Notes: generated from the sequence alone by a model not told the origin. A stretch of 64,000 bases of DNA from Eudorina sp. 2006-703-Eu-15 (GCA_003117195.1 BDSI01000065.1:31001-95000); one strand, 5' to 3'; counted from the first letter of the stretch, positions 1 through 13,041 are shown. Program-made: numbers and translations.

Positions 1-509
1 AGCATAGGACAAAAACCTTGCTTGTCACGCTGTTAGCAGTTTCAGCCTCAAGTGACCGGAGTCCTTCTCCTTCCGCTGTCAAGTCCAGGGTCGTTTGATT
101 GTGGTTCATTATGTCATTTCCGCATATGTGCCTTAAAAATGGCCAGACGTTATGGTGCCATCTATCACCCTTTGCGGTTTGCGCTGGTTGGCTGCCTGTA
201 CGGTACTAGCTGCTGATTTTAAGCAACAGTCTTACATTTGGGTCAGTAAAAGTTCCGCATTGCAATTACCAACACAACTCAAAATTGTATGGATAGTTTG
301 CCTCCATCAATTGCTGCTGCCTCACAGCGCTTCACGATACACGAACATGCTTATCCGTTAGGCCCGCAGGGCTAATGGGCATATCTCTGTCAGTATGTGT
401 TCCTAAATGAACTATTCCATGTGTCCCGGTTTGATATCCTGGCCCTAATGTAGCACTAACGAAACACGACCGAACCCCATATTATCATATAGTGGTAGAG
501 CTTATTGCT
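1..509. other. 5' flank of the TBC gene, no gene seen
   Basis: No reading frame here has coding character or usable splice sites. The stretch is AT-richer than the coding exons and ends at the probable start codon of the TBC gene, so it probably holds that gene's promoter and 5' leader. No TATA box or other named element could be assigned with confidence. Confidence 0.4.
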
Positions 510-3500
510 ATGGAGCACCTTAGCAAAGCCATAGCGGCTGTTAGCAGGGTCGGGGAAGTAATTAGCCGGACAGCGCAATCGGCACAGGAGATGTTAAGGG
601 ACCAGGAGCTTAGAAGGTAATATGCGACATTTTGCCGGCCCAATTCGACTCGTTGATGTTGCTCACCTTTCCGAGACGCCCCTCAACCTTCGTCGTTCGC
701 AGCAAGGGCATTCAGACTGTTATTACCGGTGCACAGACCCGATTCCAAGGTTTTCAAAATGGTAAATGGGATACAACTTTGTGGTTGTCCACTGCGTCTC
801 AACCTGTCAGATGTAGCTGCTCGCACCTACCGACGGAGCGCACCGTGTGTGCACCCCAGCGACATCGCAGTGGAGCTGGTGCACTCCCTCCCCTTTTCCA
901 CGTTATCACGGTCTGCAGTGGGCATGGCTTGGGTTAAATGGCGGTGGCTTAGGATTCGCTCACGGGGATGGTGGTTACCCACCGGCAGGGCGTTATCTCT
1001 CAGGGGCGCTGCCACCCCAGGGGCCTCCCCTCAGTTATCCTGCCCTCTTTGGCTTCAGCTTACCATCGCACACATACATGATATATGGCGTATCAAGATC
1101 CACACACCAACAGTATTCGACGTGCGTCCTGCCGATGTACAGGTATCGTCCAGCGCGCCGGACGCATCCAAGAGAGGCTGCTGGACAACCGGAGACAGCT
1201 GCAGGTGACCTCCCCCCATGATGCACCACGGGTGCCGCGCGCTAAGCCCCTTGGAAACGCCTGGGTGCTGAGTTGGGTGCAAAAGTGACTTGGGCACGGC
1301 CATGTCATGCTGGCTGAAGCGGGCGGGGAGGACGGCCCCGACCCACGCGACCCAGCTAGGTGGTAGTGGGAGCAAGCGGCCCAGGCGTCGCTAAACCTGT
1401 GTGCCGAGCGCGATCTTGATGGTTATCCAAGCCTGGATTTGGGTCACTGATCAGGGGCTACATGCCGCAGCTGGCATGTACCGGTTACGGAGGTGGAGGA
1501 GCACGAGTGTGCTTGGGGCCTTGAGGGCCCTGTTGAGGGCCAGGGCAGAGCACCGCAGGGTAAGAGCATATTCGTTGCCGGCCTCCGCAGCCGCGCTCGC
1601 CGCCACAGACCGCACGGCACGCCAGATGCCGCAGCCACGCAACAGGCCGTGACGCAGACCCAGCAGCCGCACTGTCCGCATCGTTGGTCGTTGGTCGTTG
1701 ACAGCCCGGCGGGACGCATCGGCCAGCGGTGCACTGCACCCCGCCGAACCTCCCTTCCATTCTGTCATCATCCTCCGTCGTACCCCGACCTGCTCCTGTG
1801 TACGGCAGACGCTGCTCCAGAACCTGGAGGAGCGCTTCAACGCCTCCCAGCGAGCCTGGCAGCTCCAGGCGCGGCGGCGAGACCGGGTGGACGTCCAGTT
1901 TGGGCGGCAGGTCATCGAGAACGCGCCACAGGTAGTCAGGTCGCCCCGAGGGTTTCCTTCCTGCTTTCAAATTAAATTTGCACACGAGTGCACTGCACTC
2001 GATGGCACTGTAAACCACACGCTCATATTGTGGCCGTAGTTCCGGCTCGGCCAATCCCGTCCCATACCTGCGCCTGCCGTATCCTCTTTCCCGCGTCCGG
2101 TGTACGAGATGTGACCCATGGGGATGTCCGTACAGCCGTGTTGCGGTCGAGATCCCGGCTCCGAAACCCGGTGCAGGCATGCCTCTTACCTCCGTGGGCC
2201 CGTTTTGGGTCGGGCAACCGGCTCCGTCTTCCTGCGTCAACCCCATCCCATGCCGCCCTTCCTTGTTGCTTTGTCACGTGGGCACGCAGGAGATCCGGGC
2301 CCGCCTGTGGTACGTATTGCTGGAGAATCCGCACCTGGCGGCGCCGCTGAAGGTACGGCCGATCCCGCGCGTTTTTCAGTGTGCTTGCAGGAGCGGGGCC
2401 CCAAAGTCCTGAGAGGAGGAGCGTATGTGTGCGTGTGTGTTTAGATATGAGACCCGCCCGACGTGCTGTGTGTGTCCAATTGCGCACAAGACCGGGCAGT
2501 GATTTGGGATCGAGCATCGTCCATGGGACGTCGTCCATGGGGCTATGGCGCAGCTCTTTGCTGTGAGGCGCTTTGAATGATGTGGGTCAGTGGGTTGGTG
2601 TGGGCGCTGATCGTGCACAGTCGTCAGGCGGGTCCAAAGCGGGTCCTTCGTCGTCGGCTGCGCGACTGCGTCGGTCGGTCCTGATTTGTAAGCCGTTGCC
2701 GGACGTTAACCCGATCAACGCCGATGGTCGGGAGCGATTCGGGTGGTTTGGGAGCCGTAGTGGGATCTGCATCTCTTCATCAAACCCAGCGCTCTCCGCC
2801 CGCTGCATTTCTGCCTCACCTGGCTCTCCATGCGCCCCTGCGCCTCCATGCGTCCCATTCGCCCCTGTGCGGCCCCATGCACCCCTGCTCCTCAGTGCGA
2901 GTACCCCCTGTCATCGCATAGCGCCGTGTCGGATGAGGAGGTCGATGCGGACGATCTGGGCGAACGGGGACGCGGCGAAGTCGCGGGCGGGCCCAGTCTG
3001 ACCCGTGGTTCAGTGAGCAGCACGAGCAGCCGGTTCGCGGCTGCTGCTGCGGCGGCGTTGGGCTTCAAATCAGGAGGTGGCGGTGGCGGTGGCAGCATCA
3101 CCAGCAGCCCCAGGCAAGCAATGGCCGCGTCCATACGGGCTTCACGTGTCTCTCGAATGCACGGCTGCGCACGAGCGGACCGTGTGGCGCCGGGTCGGTC
3201 CGCGCGGCGGATCAAATTCAGATGGATGGATGGATGGAATGGGATGGAGGGATGGAATGGGATGGAGGGATGGAGGGATGGAGGGATGGAGGGATGGAGG
3301 GATGCATTGGGGCAGGGGAGGGGGGTACACGCCGGATGGATCCCATCGCAGGGTGACTGCCCATGCAGCGGCACACCCAGTGACAGCGAGCGCCAAGGAA
3401 GGCTGGGGCTGCGGCGGCTGCCCCCGCGGCACCACGGACAGCGCCTCCCCGTGTGCACCACCCAGCCCATCCCCGGTCCCTAGAGAGGCCTCCCTTCCTT

Positions 3501-6500
3501 GCAACCCCACACCACCGCGTACACCCACCAGTTGGGTCTGGTTTTTGCATTTCAACACACCCCTTCCCTGTGTCTACCAATCTCCTATACCCCTTCCCTG
3601 CGTCACACCGCTTCCAACAAGGCGCAAACCCTCGTGTGCACCAACCTGCCACCGGTTGCTCTGTGGCCGCGCAGTGCCACCTCGCTGAGCAACCTGTCGC
3701 GGCGGGACCGCAGCGTCTCTGGCAAACCCGCCGCTGAGGCGCTCCAGGAGGGGGCCCCGCAGCAGCCGCAGCAGCCGCAGCCGCAGGCCCAGGTGCAGCC
3801 GCCCTCGAATGCGCGAGCACGGCTCAACAGCGCGGTGTCGTCCTCGGGGGGCGCGCAGCCGCCCCCGGGCAGGGCGCTGGGGGCAGGTGTGCGTGCGCGG
3901 GATGGGGCCGGGTGGGCTGCGGCGACCGGAGGCCTGCTTGGGGGTACAGCAACGCCGCTGCGCCAGTGGGCCCTCAGCGGTCCAGGGTGGGGGCACCAAA
4001 CATCGAAACCTGACAGGAGCGTGTGCCCGTGCCATGTGATCCTGTCGAGTTGTTGTTGCCCAAAGACGTGAGGCAGTCGGCCCATGAACTCCAACCCCCT
4101 AAGTCCATCGTTTGCGACGATGACGGCTTATCCCACGCAAGATGCGCCACATCGCCTCCTTGCTTCCTTCCTCCTCGCGATGCTCCCCCCTCCTCCGGTG
4201 CCTTATCCAGGCGCGTCGGCGGCCGGCGCTGCCGCGGTGGCAGCCGCGGCGGAGGTGGCTTCCGCCGCTGCCGCCGCCGCCACGGGCGAGGGCGTGGGCG
4301 ACTCGTTGGACGGCTGGGAGCTGATCAGCGGAGTGCTGGGCACCACAGACCCCTCGGGGCTGCCCGGCTCGGGGCCGTCGGGCTCGGCCTTGTCGGGGCC
4401 GCCGCAGCCGGAGGCGATCCGGATCATTATGGAGCGACTGGACGCCCTGGGTGAGCGCCACATGGGGCGGCGGGGGCTGCGCGTGAGGCTGCGCGTGAGG
4501 CTGTGCGTGGGGCTGTGCCTGGGGCTGTGCGTGGGGTTGTGCCTGGGGCTGTGCGTGGGGTTGTGCCTGGGGCTGTGCGTGGGCTTGTGTGGGAAAGATT
4601 TATGTGTGTGTTTGTGTGTACTTGTGTGCTCTTGTGTATGTGTGTTTGTGTGACCAGGTGGAGAGCGGCCTGGGTGCGGTCCTTGTGGGGAGGCGCGTGT
4701 CTGCGTGTGTGCACCAAGAGTCTGCGTGTGTGCACCAAGAGTCTGCGTGTGTGCACCAAGAGTCTGCGTGTGTGCACCAAGAGTCTGCGTGTGTGCACCA
4801 AGAGTCTGCGTGTGTGCACCAAGAGGCTGCGGAAAGTCCGGGTGAGTGCCCCATGGGATGTGACGGGGCTGTGCTGGTGGCAGGGGGGCAGTGCAGGACT
4901 GCCAAGATGCGGGGGAGGGAGCCACCCGCACAACTACTACCCATTCGATGACTTTTCGCTGTTTCGCTGTCTTTATTGACATTAAGGGGGCGCCGCAGAT
5001 CCTGGGGTCGAGGACGACGGGTGGGACTAACTTGTGCATTGCGTGGGTTCGGCGAGCTCGCCGCTTGGGGATGGTATGTGACAAAGTGGTCTTGGCTGGG
5101 AGGGCAGCCAAGCCAGGACTGGGGGGACCGGCCTGGATGGGAAGATGTGCGGGTAATTCACAAACCGCGACGACCTGTTTTGCCCCAGTCGTTATTTCCC
5201 GGATTCCTTCCGTAACTTGCACAACCCATTTATACCATTCTGATTGATTTTGGGTGTGCTCTAGTTTGTTTCTGGGTTTGGTTTCATACTCTTTTCAGCA
5301 ACCCAATCGCCCTGGCCGCTCTCACAGGCCACCTGGCGCTGGACGAGTCGGGCAGTGACCCGGTGCTGGTGGCCCAGCAGGCGGTGCTGGAGGCCATGTC
5401 CCAGGTCGGAGGGGGTAGAGGAAATTGGCAGACATATTTATACTGCGCCGCTGCCAGAGAGATTATCCGATAGAGACTCGGTTAGAGACAGGTCGGAGGG
5501 GGGCTCATGGTTGGGCGGAGGGGCGGGAGGTGGTGGGGCAGTGCGGCCGGGGAGGGCCCGGACGGCCCGGTGTATGTTCCCTCCCCTGGCCCGGCGTACA
5601 ACGTCCGGTACGAAGCCATTTCAAAACGGGCTGATTTGGGTCCGCCTTGCCCACACGGACAGCCGCGACGCTTAGTAACATGGGGAGGGAAGATGGGGGG
5701 GGATGGTAGGTCCCATCGGCCGCCTGGATGGGGCCGTTGCATCATGACTGAGTTTATGAACTTTCAAGGGAAACGAGTTTAGCGGGGGAGGGGTAACCCC
5801 CCTCCCGGGGTGCCTATCGCACGGTGCATGTCGTTGTGGCAGCTGACCGACTGTGTTTTGGTAGGCCCGCCAAGGTCTGAGCAGCCCAGGTACCGACTGC
5901 TGTCCGCTGTGTCCTTCACGCGCTATACCTGGTCGTGTGCGCGCTCTGTTCGCCCTGGGCTGTGCCGCTGTGCGCAGGTGCCCTGGGAGGCCGGGGTGGG
6001 GCTGCCCGCCGCGGTGGCCCCGGACTGTCGCTTCGCGTTGCTGAACGAGATGACCGCAGGTCCGTGCAATGCTGGCTGAGGCTGCGAGCGCGTCCATTGC
6101 AGCCCGCCCGCCCTGTATGGTCTTACCTCTTACCTGTTCTTACCGGTACCTCCTCCCAGCTGCTCCTTGTCTGACGGTTCTTACCGGTACCTCCTCCCAG
6201 CTGTTCTTTGTCGGACCGGACCCCACACCAGCTTCCAGAGGCCCTCCGCAGCCCTTGTAAAGTGGATGATACGCTGTTGGGCGCAGCGGGATGCGTTGTT
6301 TCGCGGGCAGATGGCCTCCGTGCAGTTCCTTACGTCATCGTTACCGCTTGCTTACCTGAAGCCTGGCGCTCAACTCCTAGCCCTTCTCCTCGGATCGGTG
6401 CGCCGCAGGTCAGGAGGAGGTGGACGACTCCATCCTCCGCGACATCCACCGCACTTTTCCCGAGCACCCCTACTTTGGCATGGAGGCGGGCCAGCGGTCG

Positions 6501-9500
6501 CTGTTCAGGGTGCTCAAGGTGGGTGGGGTCATGTGGGAGAGGGGCGCGGGGGTCCAGCCATTGGTCCTGCCTTCAAATTCCGAAGGGGGCGGGAATCGCC
6601 CTAGCCGGGTCGTAACCTGACGACGGTCGCCGTACAACTATACTTTACAATATATATAGGTAAAATTGACAATTTTATGCAAGGTGCTTGGCCAAGGCTT
6701 CCGCTGTAAGGCAGAGGTCCTCGGTTCGAGTCCATGCTGGGAGGTGTCGCGTCCTCCTGTCACCCGAGCGGGGGCTGATGGGTGGGAGGTCCGCATGATT
6801 CCATCGGTCCAGTTCGCCTGCGTCGATGGCGTGTCCGCTCTGAGCCTACAGTCGGCAGTGGCCCTTCCCTGATGGGGGGTGGTCGCGGTTGATGATTCAC
6901 CGGGGAACGCGTGAGGCAGTAACCTGAGCAGCGAATACCGGTAGCTGCGGGCGGCAGACGGATAGCATGCCTGAGTGGACGGCTGGGCCACCCGATGGGT
7001 CCGCTGCGGGGCAACCAACTGTTTTGCTGTTTGGTATTTTGATCAATGCAATCTTGCCTTATTCCTATTTCTTCATGTGCGTCTTTAATTATAAATCAAC
7101 GCTAAATGAATGTTTTTATTGACTAAATGAATTTTTTAATAATCTTTCTTTCCAGGAGTGAAAGTCCACTGACCGAATCCTCTCCTCTTTGTCTTGCATT
7201 CCTGTTTTTGTTGCCTTTATCTTCCTATCAGGCTTATTCACTTCATGATTTGGAAGTGGCCTACTGCCAGGTACGCGCAGAACCAAGGGTAATCAATTCA
7301 GCGAATGACACACATTGCACGGCCACCTACCAGAGACAGAAATATCAGCAGCCAAACAAGTTATCGGGCTTTAATCCGCATCAGCATTCCGGGTTTCCGG
7401 CAGCGTGTACGTTGCAGCCGTACATTACCCGACGAAATCGCGGTGCACGTTGAGTCGGCCTTACTCCACGGTGAAAAATATTCCTGAATCATTTCCGCAG
7501 GATACTGAACCCCAGACCCTTGACTTCCACTCCACACCACCTGTTGTTCCCGCAGGGTATGGCATTCATGGCAGGGGTCCTGCTCATGTACGTGCCGGAG
7601 GAGACCGCGTTCAGGTGCGGTCCACCTCCTTCCACGATTTGCGGTCATCACGGTTCCAAATGGACAGGTGACTGTAGATACGTAGCAGCTCATAGCAGAC
7701 GGCGGCAGGGCAAGGCGCGGGCCGCCACAGGGCCTCTCCAGCAAGGAAGATCACGAGCGGCGCAGAGGGAGATCGCCTTGCTTCCGTGCTGTCGACCGGT
7801 GTAAAGGTTTAGGCCACCACTGTACAGCCAGTCCATTGCCTGAATGCGCCTCGCGACCCGCTGGCAGCACAACATACGGTACCGGCACTGGATCAGAGAG
7901 CCTCATAATGTGTCGTACAATCAACACGGACCCACCTTCGGGCGCCCGATTGCTTCCTTCCCCTGCCTCAGGCTGTTCTGCCGCCTCATGGACCCGGAGG
8001 GCCCCAACTTGCGGCGCCTCTACCTGCCGGGCCTGGAGCCGCTCAAGGTGCGTTGGGGCCCTCCGGGTGTTCGGTGCGCCAGCGGAGGATGTCGTGGGCT
8101 TGTGCTGCCGTGTGCCAGCGGACTCGGGAACTGGGTGGCTCTTCCACGCCTGGCTGCCACGGCACATCAGCGGCCTAGCGGGGCCACGGCGCGGCGGGTT
8201 CAGCCCATCCATTTTTGGTCGGAGCGACGCAGCAGTGCTCGGGACGAAAGTCTCAAAACAAGATACGAACACTGCGCAGCACCCCTTGCGCATGTGATGT
8301 TCCGTGTCCGCCAACGCGCTCGTTTCGGGCGGCACGTGGCGCCACTCACTCCTTGCCCCGACACCGCGTTGGCGACGGCGACCCGTCGGACGGCTACCCG
8401 TGTCCCTGCCGGCCATTGCGCGGGATTCCGTCGCGCAGGCTGAGCTGGCGACCTTCGAGCTGCTGCTGACGTGGCGGATGCCCGAGCTGGCCGCGCACCT
8501 GTCCGAGTACGGCCTGCCGCCCGTACTGTACGTCAGCCAGTGGCTCATGACGCTGTTTGCGACGCCGTTCCCGCCCGCGTTCTGCGCGCGGGTCATCGAT
8601 GTGCTCCTGCAGGTGCGGCTGGCGGCGGGTAGGGGGGGAGTTGCTTGGCGGAGGGGGCCCAGGGTCGGGCGGGTTGGGGGAGGGCTTGCGCGCGAGCGGA
8701 CCTGATGTGCTGCGCTCGCATTCGTCCGTCCATGGAAGCAATCGTCCATCCAGGGTTATCCCGAACCGGTACGAGGTGTGAGGCTGTGGCAGGGCCTTGG
8801 TCCTTGGCTGCGTTTGTGACCCTCTGGACGCGGTCCCGTGTTCCTGTCAGGACGGCCACGACCGGCTGCTCCTCCGCTGCTCCTACGCGGTGGTGGAGGC
8901 GCTGGAGCCGGAGCTGCTGGCCAGGCACGACTTCGAGGCGCTCATCACGTACCTCAAGGTGGGGCGAAGATGGGGTCAGGGGGGAGGGAGCGGGGTTCGG
9001 GGGGACAGCTGCCGGCTGCGGTTTCGTTGCGGTTTGGTTGACCAGGTGGCCGGCGGGAGGAGGGCGGTGCAGTGTTTCGACCAGCACTGTAACGTCACGC
9101 GGGCCGGCGCGCCCGGGTTCGTTTCTGAGTTTGGCTTTATTCAATGTAGCCCCTGACGTGTGACGTCCCCTATCCCCTATATCCCCTGACGTCACTCTGG
9201 CCCGCAGATGGAGCCCGTGACCTGGCCGCTCAGCCGCCAGCGAGCCATCATGGACAGGGCACTGGTCAGTCCCCTCACGGACGCCGACATCGACATCGCC
9301 CGGGAGACGGTGGCCAACCGGAAGCTGCTGGCGGCGGCGCTGGCGACCGGCGGCGCGATTGGTACGGCAGGTACGGCATCGACCGGCGGCGCGGGGCCCA
9401 GCGCCACGGCGGCGGGGGAGCTGCTCGGTGGCGCGCTGGGCGCCGCGACGGCGGCGGTGGCGGCGGCGGCGCTGCCGGACCCCTCGGCGGTGATGCACCA

Positions 9501-10218
9501 GCGGCAGCGGAGCTTGGAGGCGGAGGTGGATGCGGCGCTGACGGTGGCGGCGGCGGCGCAGCTGACGGCGGCGGAGGGCGTGGACGCCGACGGGCGCGGG
9601 CGGGCAGCGGACTGGGGCGGCGCCGAGCGGCGCGGCGCGGGTGCTTCAACAGGAGCTGCGTCGGGCGGATGTGACCCGCGGGTCAATCGTCGGGACGACC
9701 TCATATCCTTCGACGAGGACGGCGGCGCGGGGCAGCGCCCGCCGGCTGGGGTGGACGGCGCAAGGTGCCCGTTGTCGACGACGTCGTTGGCAGCGTCAGC
9801 GGCAGTAGCCCCTGGTACGTGTACGGCGCCGCGGACGACCCGGGCCGACTGGGAACCAGAGTGGGGGCCGGCGGCGGCGGCGGCGGCGGCTCCGCATCAG
9901 GTCAGTACCAGTCAGGGCGCTGGAGCCGAGGGGTGTAGCAGCAGCGGCGCCGCCGCCGGGTCGTCGTACGGCATGTCGCCGTCGCTGCTGGATGACCTGG
10001 ACTTCAGCTGCGGTGCCGGCGCCGCCGGCGGCGCGGCGGGGCCCAAGGGTCCGGAGCTGGAGTACGGCGAGTACGGCGAGATGTTGATGGACGCGGGAGT
10101 GCTACTGCCGGAGCTAGGCGCCGGCAGCTCCGTCGTCGGAGCGCCGCCGTCTTCCTCCGGCGCGGCCGCCGGGCCCTCGGCAGCCGCAGTGCTGGCGTCA
10201 GACCTGCTATTAGACTAG
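510..10218 (+). CDS. TBC-domain Rab GTPase-activating protein, many exons
   Basis: Predicted GAP that stimulates GTP hydrolysis by a Rab GTPase in membrane traffic. Exons read: 510-616 (start ATG), about 1130-1204, 1809-1931, 2290-2352, 2896 to about 3012 or later, about 3621-3886, 4211-4450, 5328-5404, 5978-6059, 6409-6518, 7232-7270, 7556-7614, 7972-8047, 8439-8612, 8851-8958, 9208-10218 (stop TAG). From 3886 onward every junction is in phase. The N-terminus is a predicted coiled coil. TBC begins at EIRARLWYVLLEN (exon 2290) and resumes with ILRDIHRTFPEHPYF, the arginine finger IxxDxxR, and AYCQ-GM, the glutamine finger, so both catalytic fingers are present. RRLYLPGLEPL and LYVSQWLMTLFATPFP are further TBC signatures. 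An Ala/Gln/Ser-rich insert of well over 100 residues (exons 2896-5404) separates the first helix from the rest. The C-terminus is Ala/Gly-rich. Junctions between 616 and 1204 and around 3012-3670 are unresolved. TBC identity is sure; the exact Rab is unknown. Confidence 0.87.
3226..3304. repeat. GATGGA-type microsatellite in a TBC-gene intron
   Basis: Imperfect array of GATGGATG, GGATGGAAT and GATGGAGG units. It is probably intronic. Several spurious reading frames cross it because the repeat lacks stop codons. Confidence 0.85.
3571..3594 (-). repeat. Copy of the TATAGGAAATTGG short dispersed repeat
   Basis: The reverse complement reads TATAGGAGATTGGTAGACAC. It matches the start of the family seen best at 5416-5480 and 20960-21027. 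The TATAGG end faces the following TBC exon. Confidence 0.5.
4488..4590. repeat. 24-bp minisatellite, G/T rich
   Basis: About three to four units of a 24-bp G/T-rich sequence that alternates TTGTGCCTGGGG with CTGTGCGTGGGG, followed by a TG-rich tract to about 4650. It lies in the intron after the exon ending at 4450. Confidence 0.8.
4699..4824. repeat. 21-bp minisatellite, six copies
   Basis: Six essentially perfect head-to-tail copies of a 21-bp unit (GTCTGCGTGTG followed by TGCACCAAGA). Because 21 is a multiple of three and the unit lacks stops, open frames such as SACVHQE and VCTKSLR appear, but no splice logic connects them to the TBC protein. Intronic. Confidence 0.9.
5416..5480 (+). 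repeat. Short dispersed repeat, TATAGGAAATTGG family, long copy
   Basis: About 61 bp starting GGAAATTGGCAGACATA and ending GATAGAGACTCG. It aligns at roughly 85-90% by eye with the minus-strand copy at 20960-21027. It starts about 15 nt after the donor of the exon ending at 5404. Confidence 0.8.
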
Positions 10219-10395
10219 TGCGGGTGTACGCCGGGAGGGCGCATCCGCGGGGTACCGTACCGTGCCGGTGTATCCGCCGAACATCCGCCGCCCGTGTTGC
10301 ATGATGGCGGACGAGATGGCGGACGGACGAGATGGGGGAGTGGACAGCATCAGATTTCTCTTCCCGTTCGTGTACTTTTAAACAACCTCTGTTCC

Positions 10396-10400
10396 TGTAA
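10396..10400 (+). terminator. TGTAA polyadenylation signal of the TBC gene
   Basis: TGTAA, the polyadenylation signal typical of volvocine algae, lies about 180 nt after the TBC stop codon. Confidence 0.6.
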
Positions 10401-12689
10401 CGCCTTGCCAAAGGTCGATATCTTGAACCGCTCTGCGGTTGGGAGTACATATGAAGTACGTTATCCGTGTGCAACAGTGTCTGGTTCTCCAGGAGGTGGA
10501 TCGGAGGCGGGCATGACTGGAGGTGGATGGGCAGGAGGATGTTTGAATGAGGAGGATGGATAGGAGGCGCGGGCGTCTGGGGACCCAGCTGCGGGGAGCA
10601 GGGCGCAGCGGCGGGCGGCGGGGACGGCGGGCGGGGGCGGCGGGGACGGCTGGGCGGTCTGAGGCGCCGCTGGGCTGGCGGTGGGGCAGCCGGGTGGGCC
10701 CGAGGGGGCTGTGGCCGGCATGTGTGAAGCACCCCGCGGGCTTGCCCGCATTTTAGGATGACGGAATGACTGACATGTGCAGGTTCTGCAGTCTTTAGGG
10801 ATTCGAGGCGGCGAGAGGGGGCGGCGTGAAGCGGGCGGCGTGAAGCGTGGCAGCAGGCAAGGGGGAGGACGCGGAAGATGACCCGTGGGTGGCTGCGCTC
10901 GTGACATCGCATCTGTGTCTGAACCTCTGAGTGAGAGACTCCCGGCCCCTGTGTGACCCAAGGAGGGCACACATGTGCTCTTTGGGTCATGTACGGAACA
11001 TGCTGTCGGTTCGTGTCTGGATCGACGGGTCAGGTATGGTATTAGATGAGAGACTGTATTGGTCGGAGTGGGGATGACCCACCCAAGACGGGGCGGACCG
11101 GGGCTTGTGCACCGTCGCGTGTTGGTGAATTGGGCAGTGGGCTGTTCCGGCGGGATCAATTCAGTTCCATCCCACACCGCGGCCAAATAGATGCAGCTCG
11201 GACGGGTTGCGGTCGGCCGGTCGTCCACACCATTTTGGTGTCGCAGTGTAGGTCATGGCGGCCCCCCTGGAGCCCCCAACCTCGGGACGTCCCACGGGGC
11301 CCCGCCCGTCCACATTATTTGTCAGGCCATGCGCCGACCAGCTACCTGCTGCCTTTCAGCGGACTGGCCACCACCGGGCTACTCATTGGGTATTCCGTGG
11401 GTCAGCGCGGTGCCGTCTTACGGCATGGACGAATTGCCGGTTGGAATCATTACGGCATTCTGGCAGGTGCTTGGGTGCGGGCTACCTGGCTGAACCGATT
11501 TCATGGGACGTCCGGGGGGGGGCGCCTACAGGAGGGTGTGGCGGGCGGGAAAGGACAAGTAAGAGCAGGCTGGGTTGGCTGCTGCACACCAATCTCATCC
11601 AGGGCGACGACAGGCGTGCGCGTGGCGGGCGGGGCTGGGGGCCGTCGCCGGCGGGGCGACGCATAAACCCCCGGCGGAATGGGCGAGTAAGTCGCCGATG
11701 GAGCAACATGGATGGGGAGACGCAGCAAACGTCGCCCGGTCGGCTGGGCTGAGGGTCCTCCATCCTGTGACAGTCACGCCATCGGCGGCGTTTTCGGACG
11801 GACGCGGTGGGAGCTCCCAGGCAGGGTGCGTGCCAAGCTGCCAACGTGCGTCTGGGTTCCGTTGTACGTGTAAACGCCGCCTGCTGCGTGTATCGCGTGC
11901 AGGGTATTGGTTAAGGTGGTGGTTTTAGGGTTTAGGGTGCCGGAGCAGGCCGTTCGTTCGGGCGGGGTTGCTTTGCGCATACCTGCGCGAGAGAGCGGGC
12001 TTGGGTGCCAGATGGATAGCTGTTCACAGATTCTCGGTAGGTCGTGACAGGCGAAGGCCGTGGATCGGGACTGGTGCGGCGGACTGGCGTGGATCATCAA
12101 CAATGTTTTGCCTTTCATGTACGTACGGCAGCGCATCCTGCTAGCTAGTTGCTGCTGGTGCTGCAGCCGCAAACGTTTCCCTCGTTTTCACAGTGACCTA
12201 CCGCTGATAACGAGCTCTCCCAGCAGCAGGTAGGAAGAAGCGGGGTCATCCGTAGTTTCGTACGACAACATTAGTGACAGTACAACCGCAACAAGCAATA
12301 GCGACACGAACCTGGCAGCTCATCATCAGGCCGCCGCCCCGCCTGTACGGAACTGATGCCGTACATCAGCCAGGCGGGGCCAGGGTGGGTCCACCTATTG
12401 CGACACAGTACACTCGACTCAAGACTGTACGGCACATCCAGGTGACGCAACCGTGGTTAGGCATGACGGTCTTGGTTATGATTCCTGGGGTGACCGACCC
12501 GCAGCACTGGTGTTCGGGAGCGAGATAGTGTGGCTCACTAGCTGCTGCTGAGATCGATGTATGTGGGGTTAACAGAGGTACAGTTGATTGATAAATGTGA
12601 CTCGCACACGACGGAGATTGGCGGCGATGGCTGAACGAACCCTCTGTCTCGGCGGATGAGCGGATGAATGGATGAGGTCGCGTGGGATC

Positions 12690-12750
12690 TGTCATGACAC
12701 ACTGCGTGATTGCCGTACGTGCCGTGCAGCGCACGCAGTGTGTCATGACA
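12690..12750. other. Perfect 19-bp inverted repeat, 23-nt loop
   Basis: The left arm 12690-12708 (TGTCATGACACACTGCGTG) is the exact reverse complement of the right arm 12732-12750. Each arm itself begins or ends with the palindrome TGTCATGACA. The loop contains TGCCGTACGTGCCG. It could be a small fold-back element or an RNA hairpin. No gene is attached. Confidence 0.9.
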
Positions 12751-12966
12751 CTTGGATAGTGATATCTGCCCCCTGCTCAACCTGATTTCACCAAACCTGC
12801 TATAGCTGGTAGTTCCCTGCTGGTCGCTAGGCTCCCTCTGTAAGAAGCTGTGCGTAAAATGTTGGCCGCCAGATAGACTTACCTGCGCCTTGTGCTAGCT
12901 CCCTCCAAATTGTACCGAGTTGGTGCATCCTCCAAGTAGTCTCTAGGCCGCCCTGCACGATGTACA

Positions 12967-13041
12967 AGCCGGTGTGCCGGAAGCGTAGGACCGTATGGAG
13001 ACCTACCTACTGCGAATAGTACGCTTCCGCTCACACCGGCT
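12967..13041. other. Imperfect inverted repeat, arms about 21 bp
   Basis: AGCCGGTGTGCCGGAAGCGT near 12967 pairs with ACGCTTCCGCTCACACCGGC near 13021 with one or two mismatches and a loop of about 32 nt. It is the second hairpin within 300 bp. Confidence 0.75.

Noticed and set aside
6666..7014. Possible tRNA (GGTTCGAGTCC box near 6717-6730)
   Set aside because: A B-box-like sequence is present but the T stem does not pair and no acceptor stem can be formed. At most an old tRNA-derived SINE inside a TBC intron.
11046..11752. Plus-strand frames of 206 and 165 codons
   Set aside because: No domain, no splice partners, overlapping equal-length frames on both strands; typical of GC-rich non-coding DNA.
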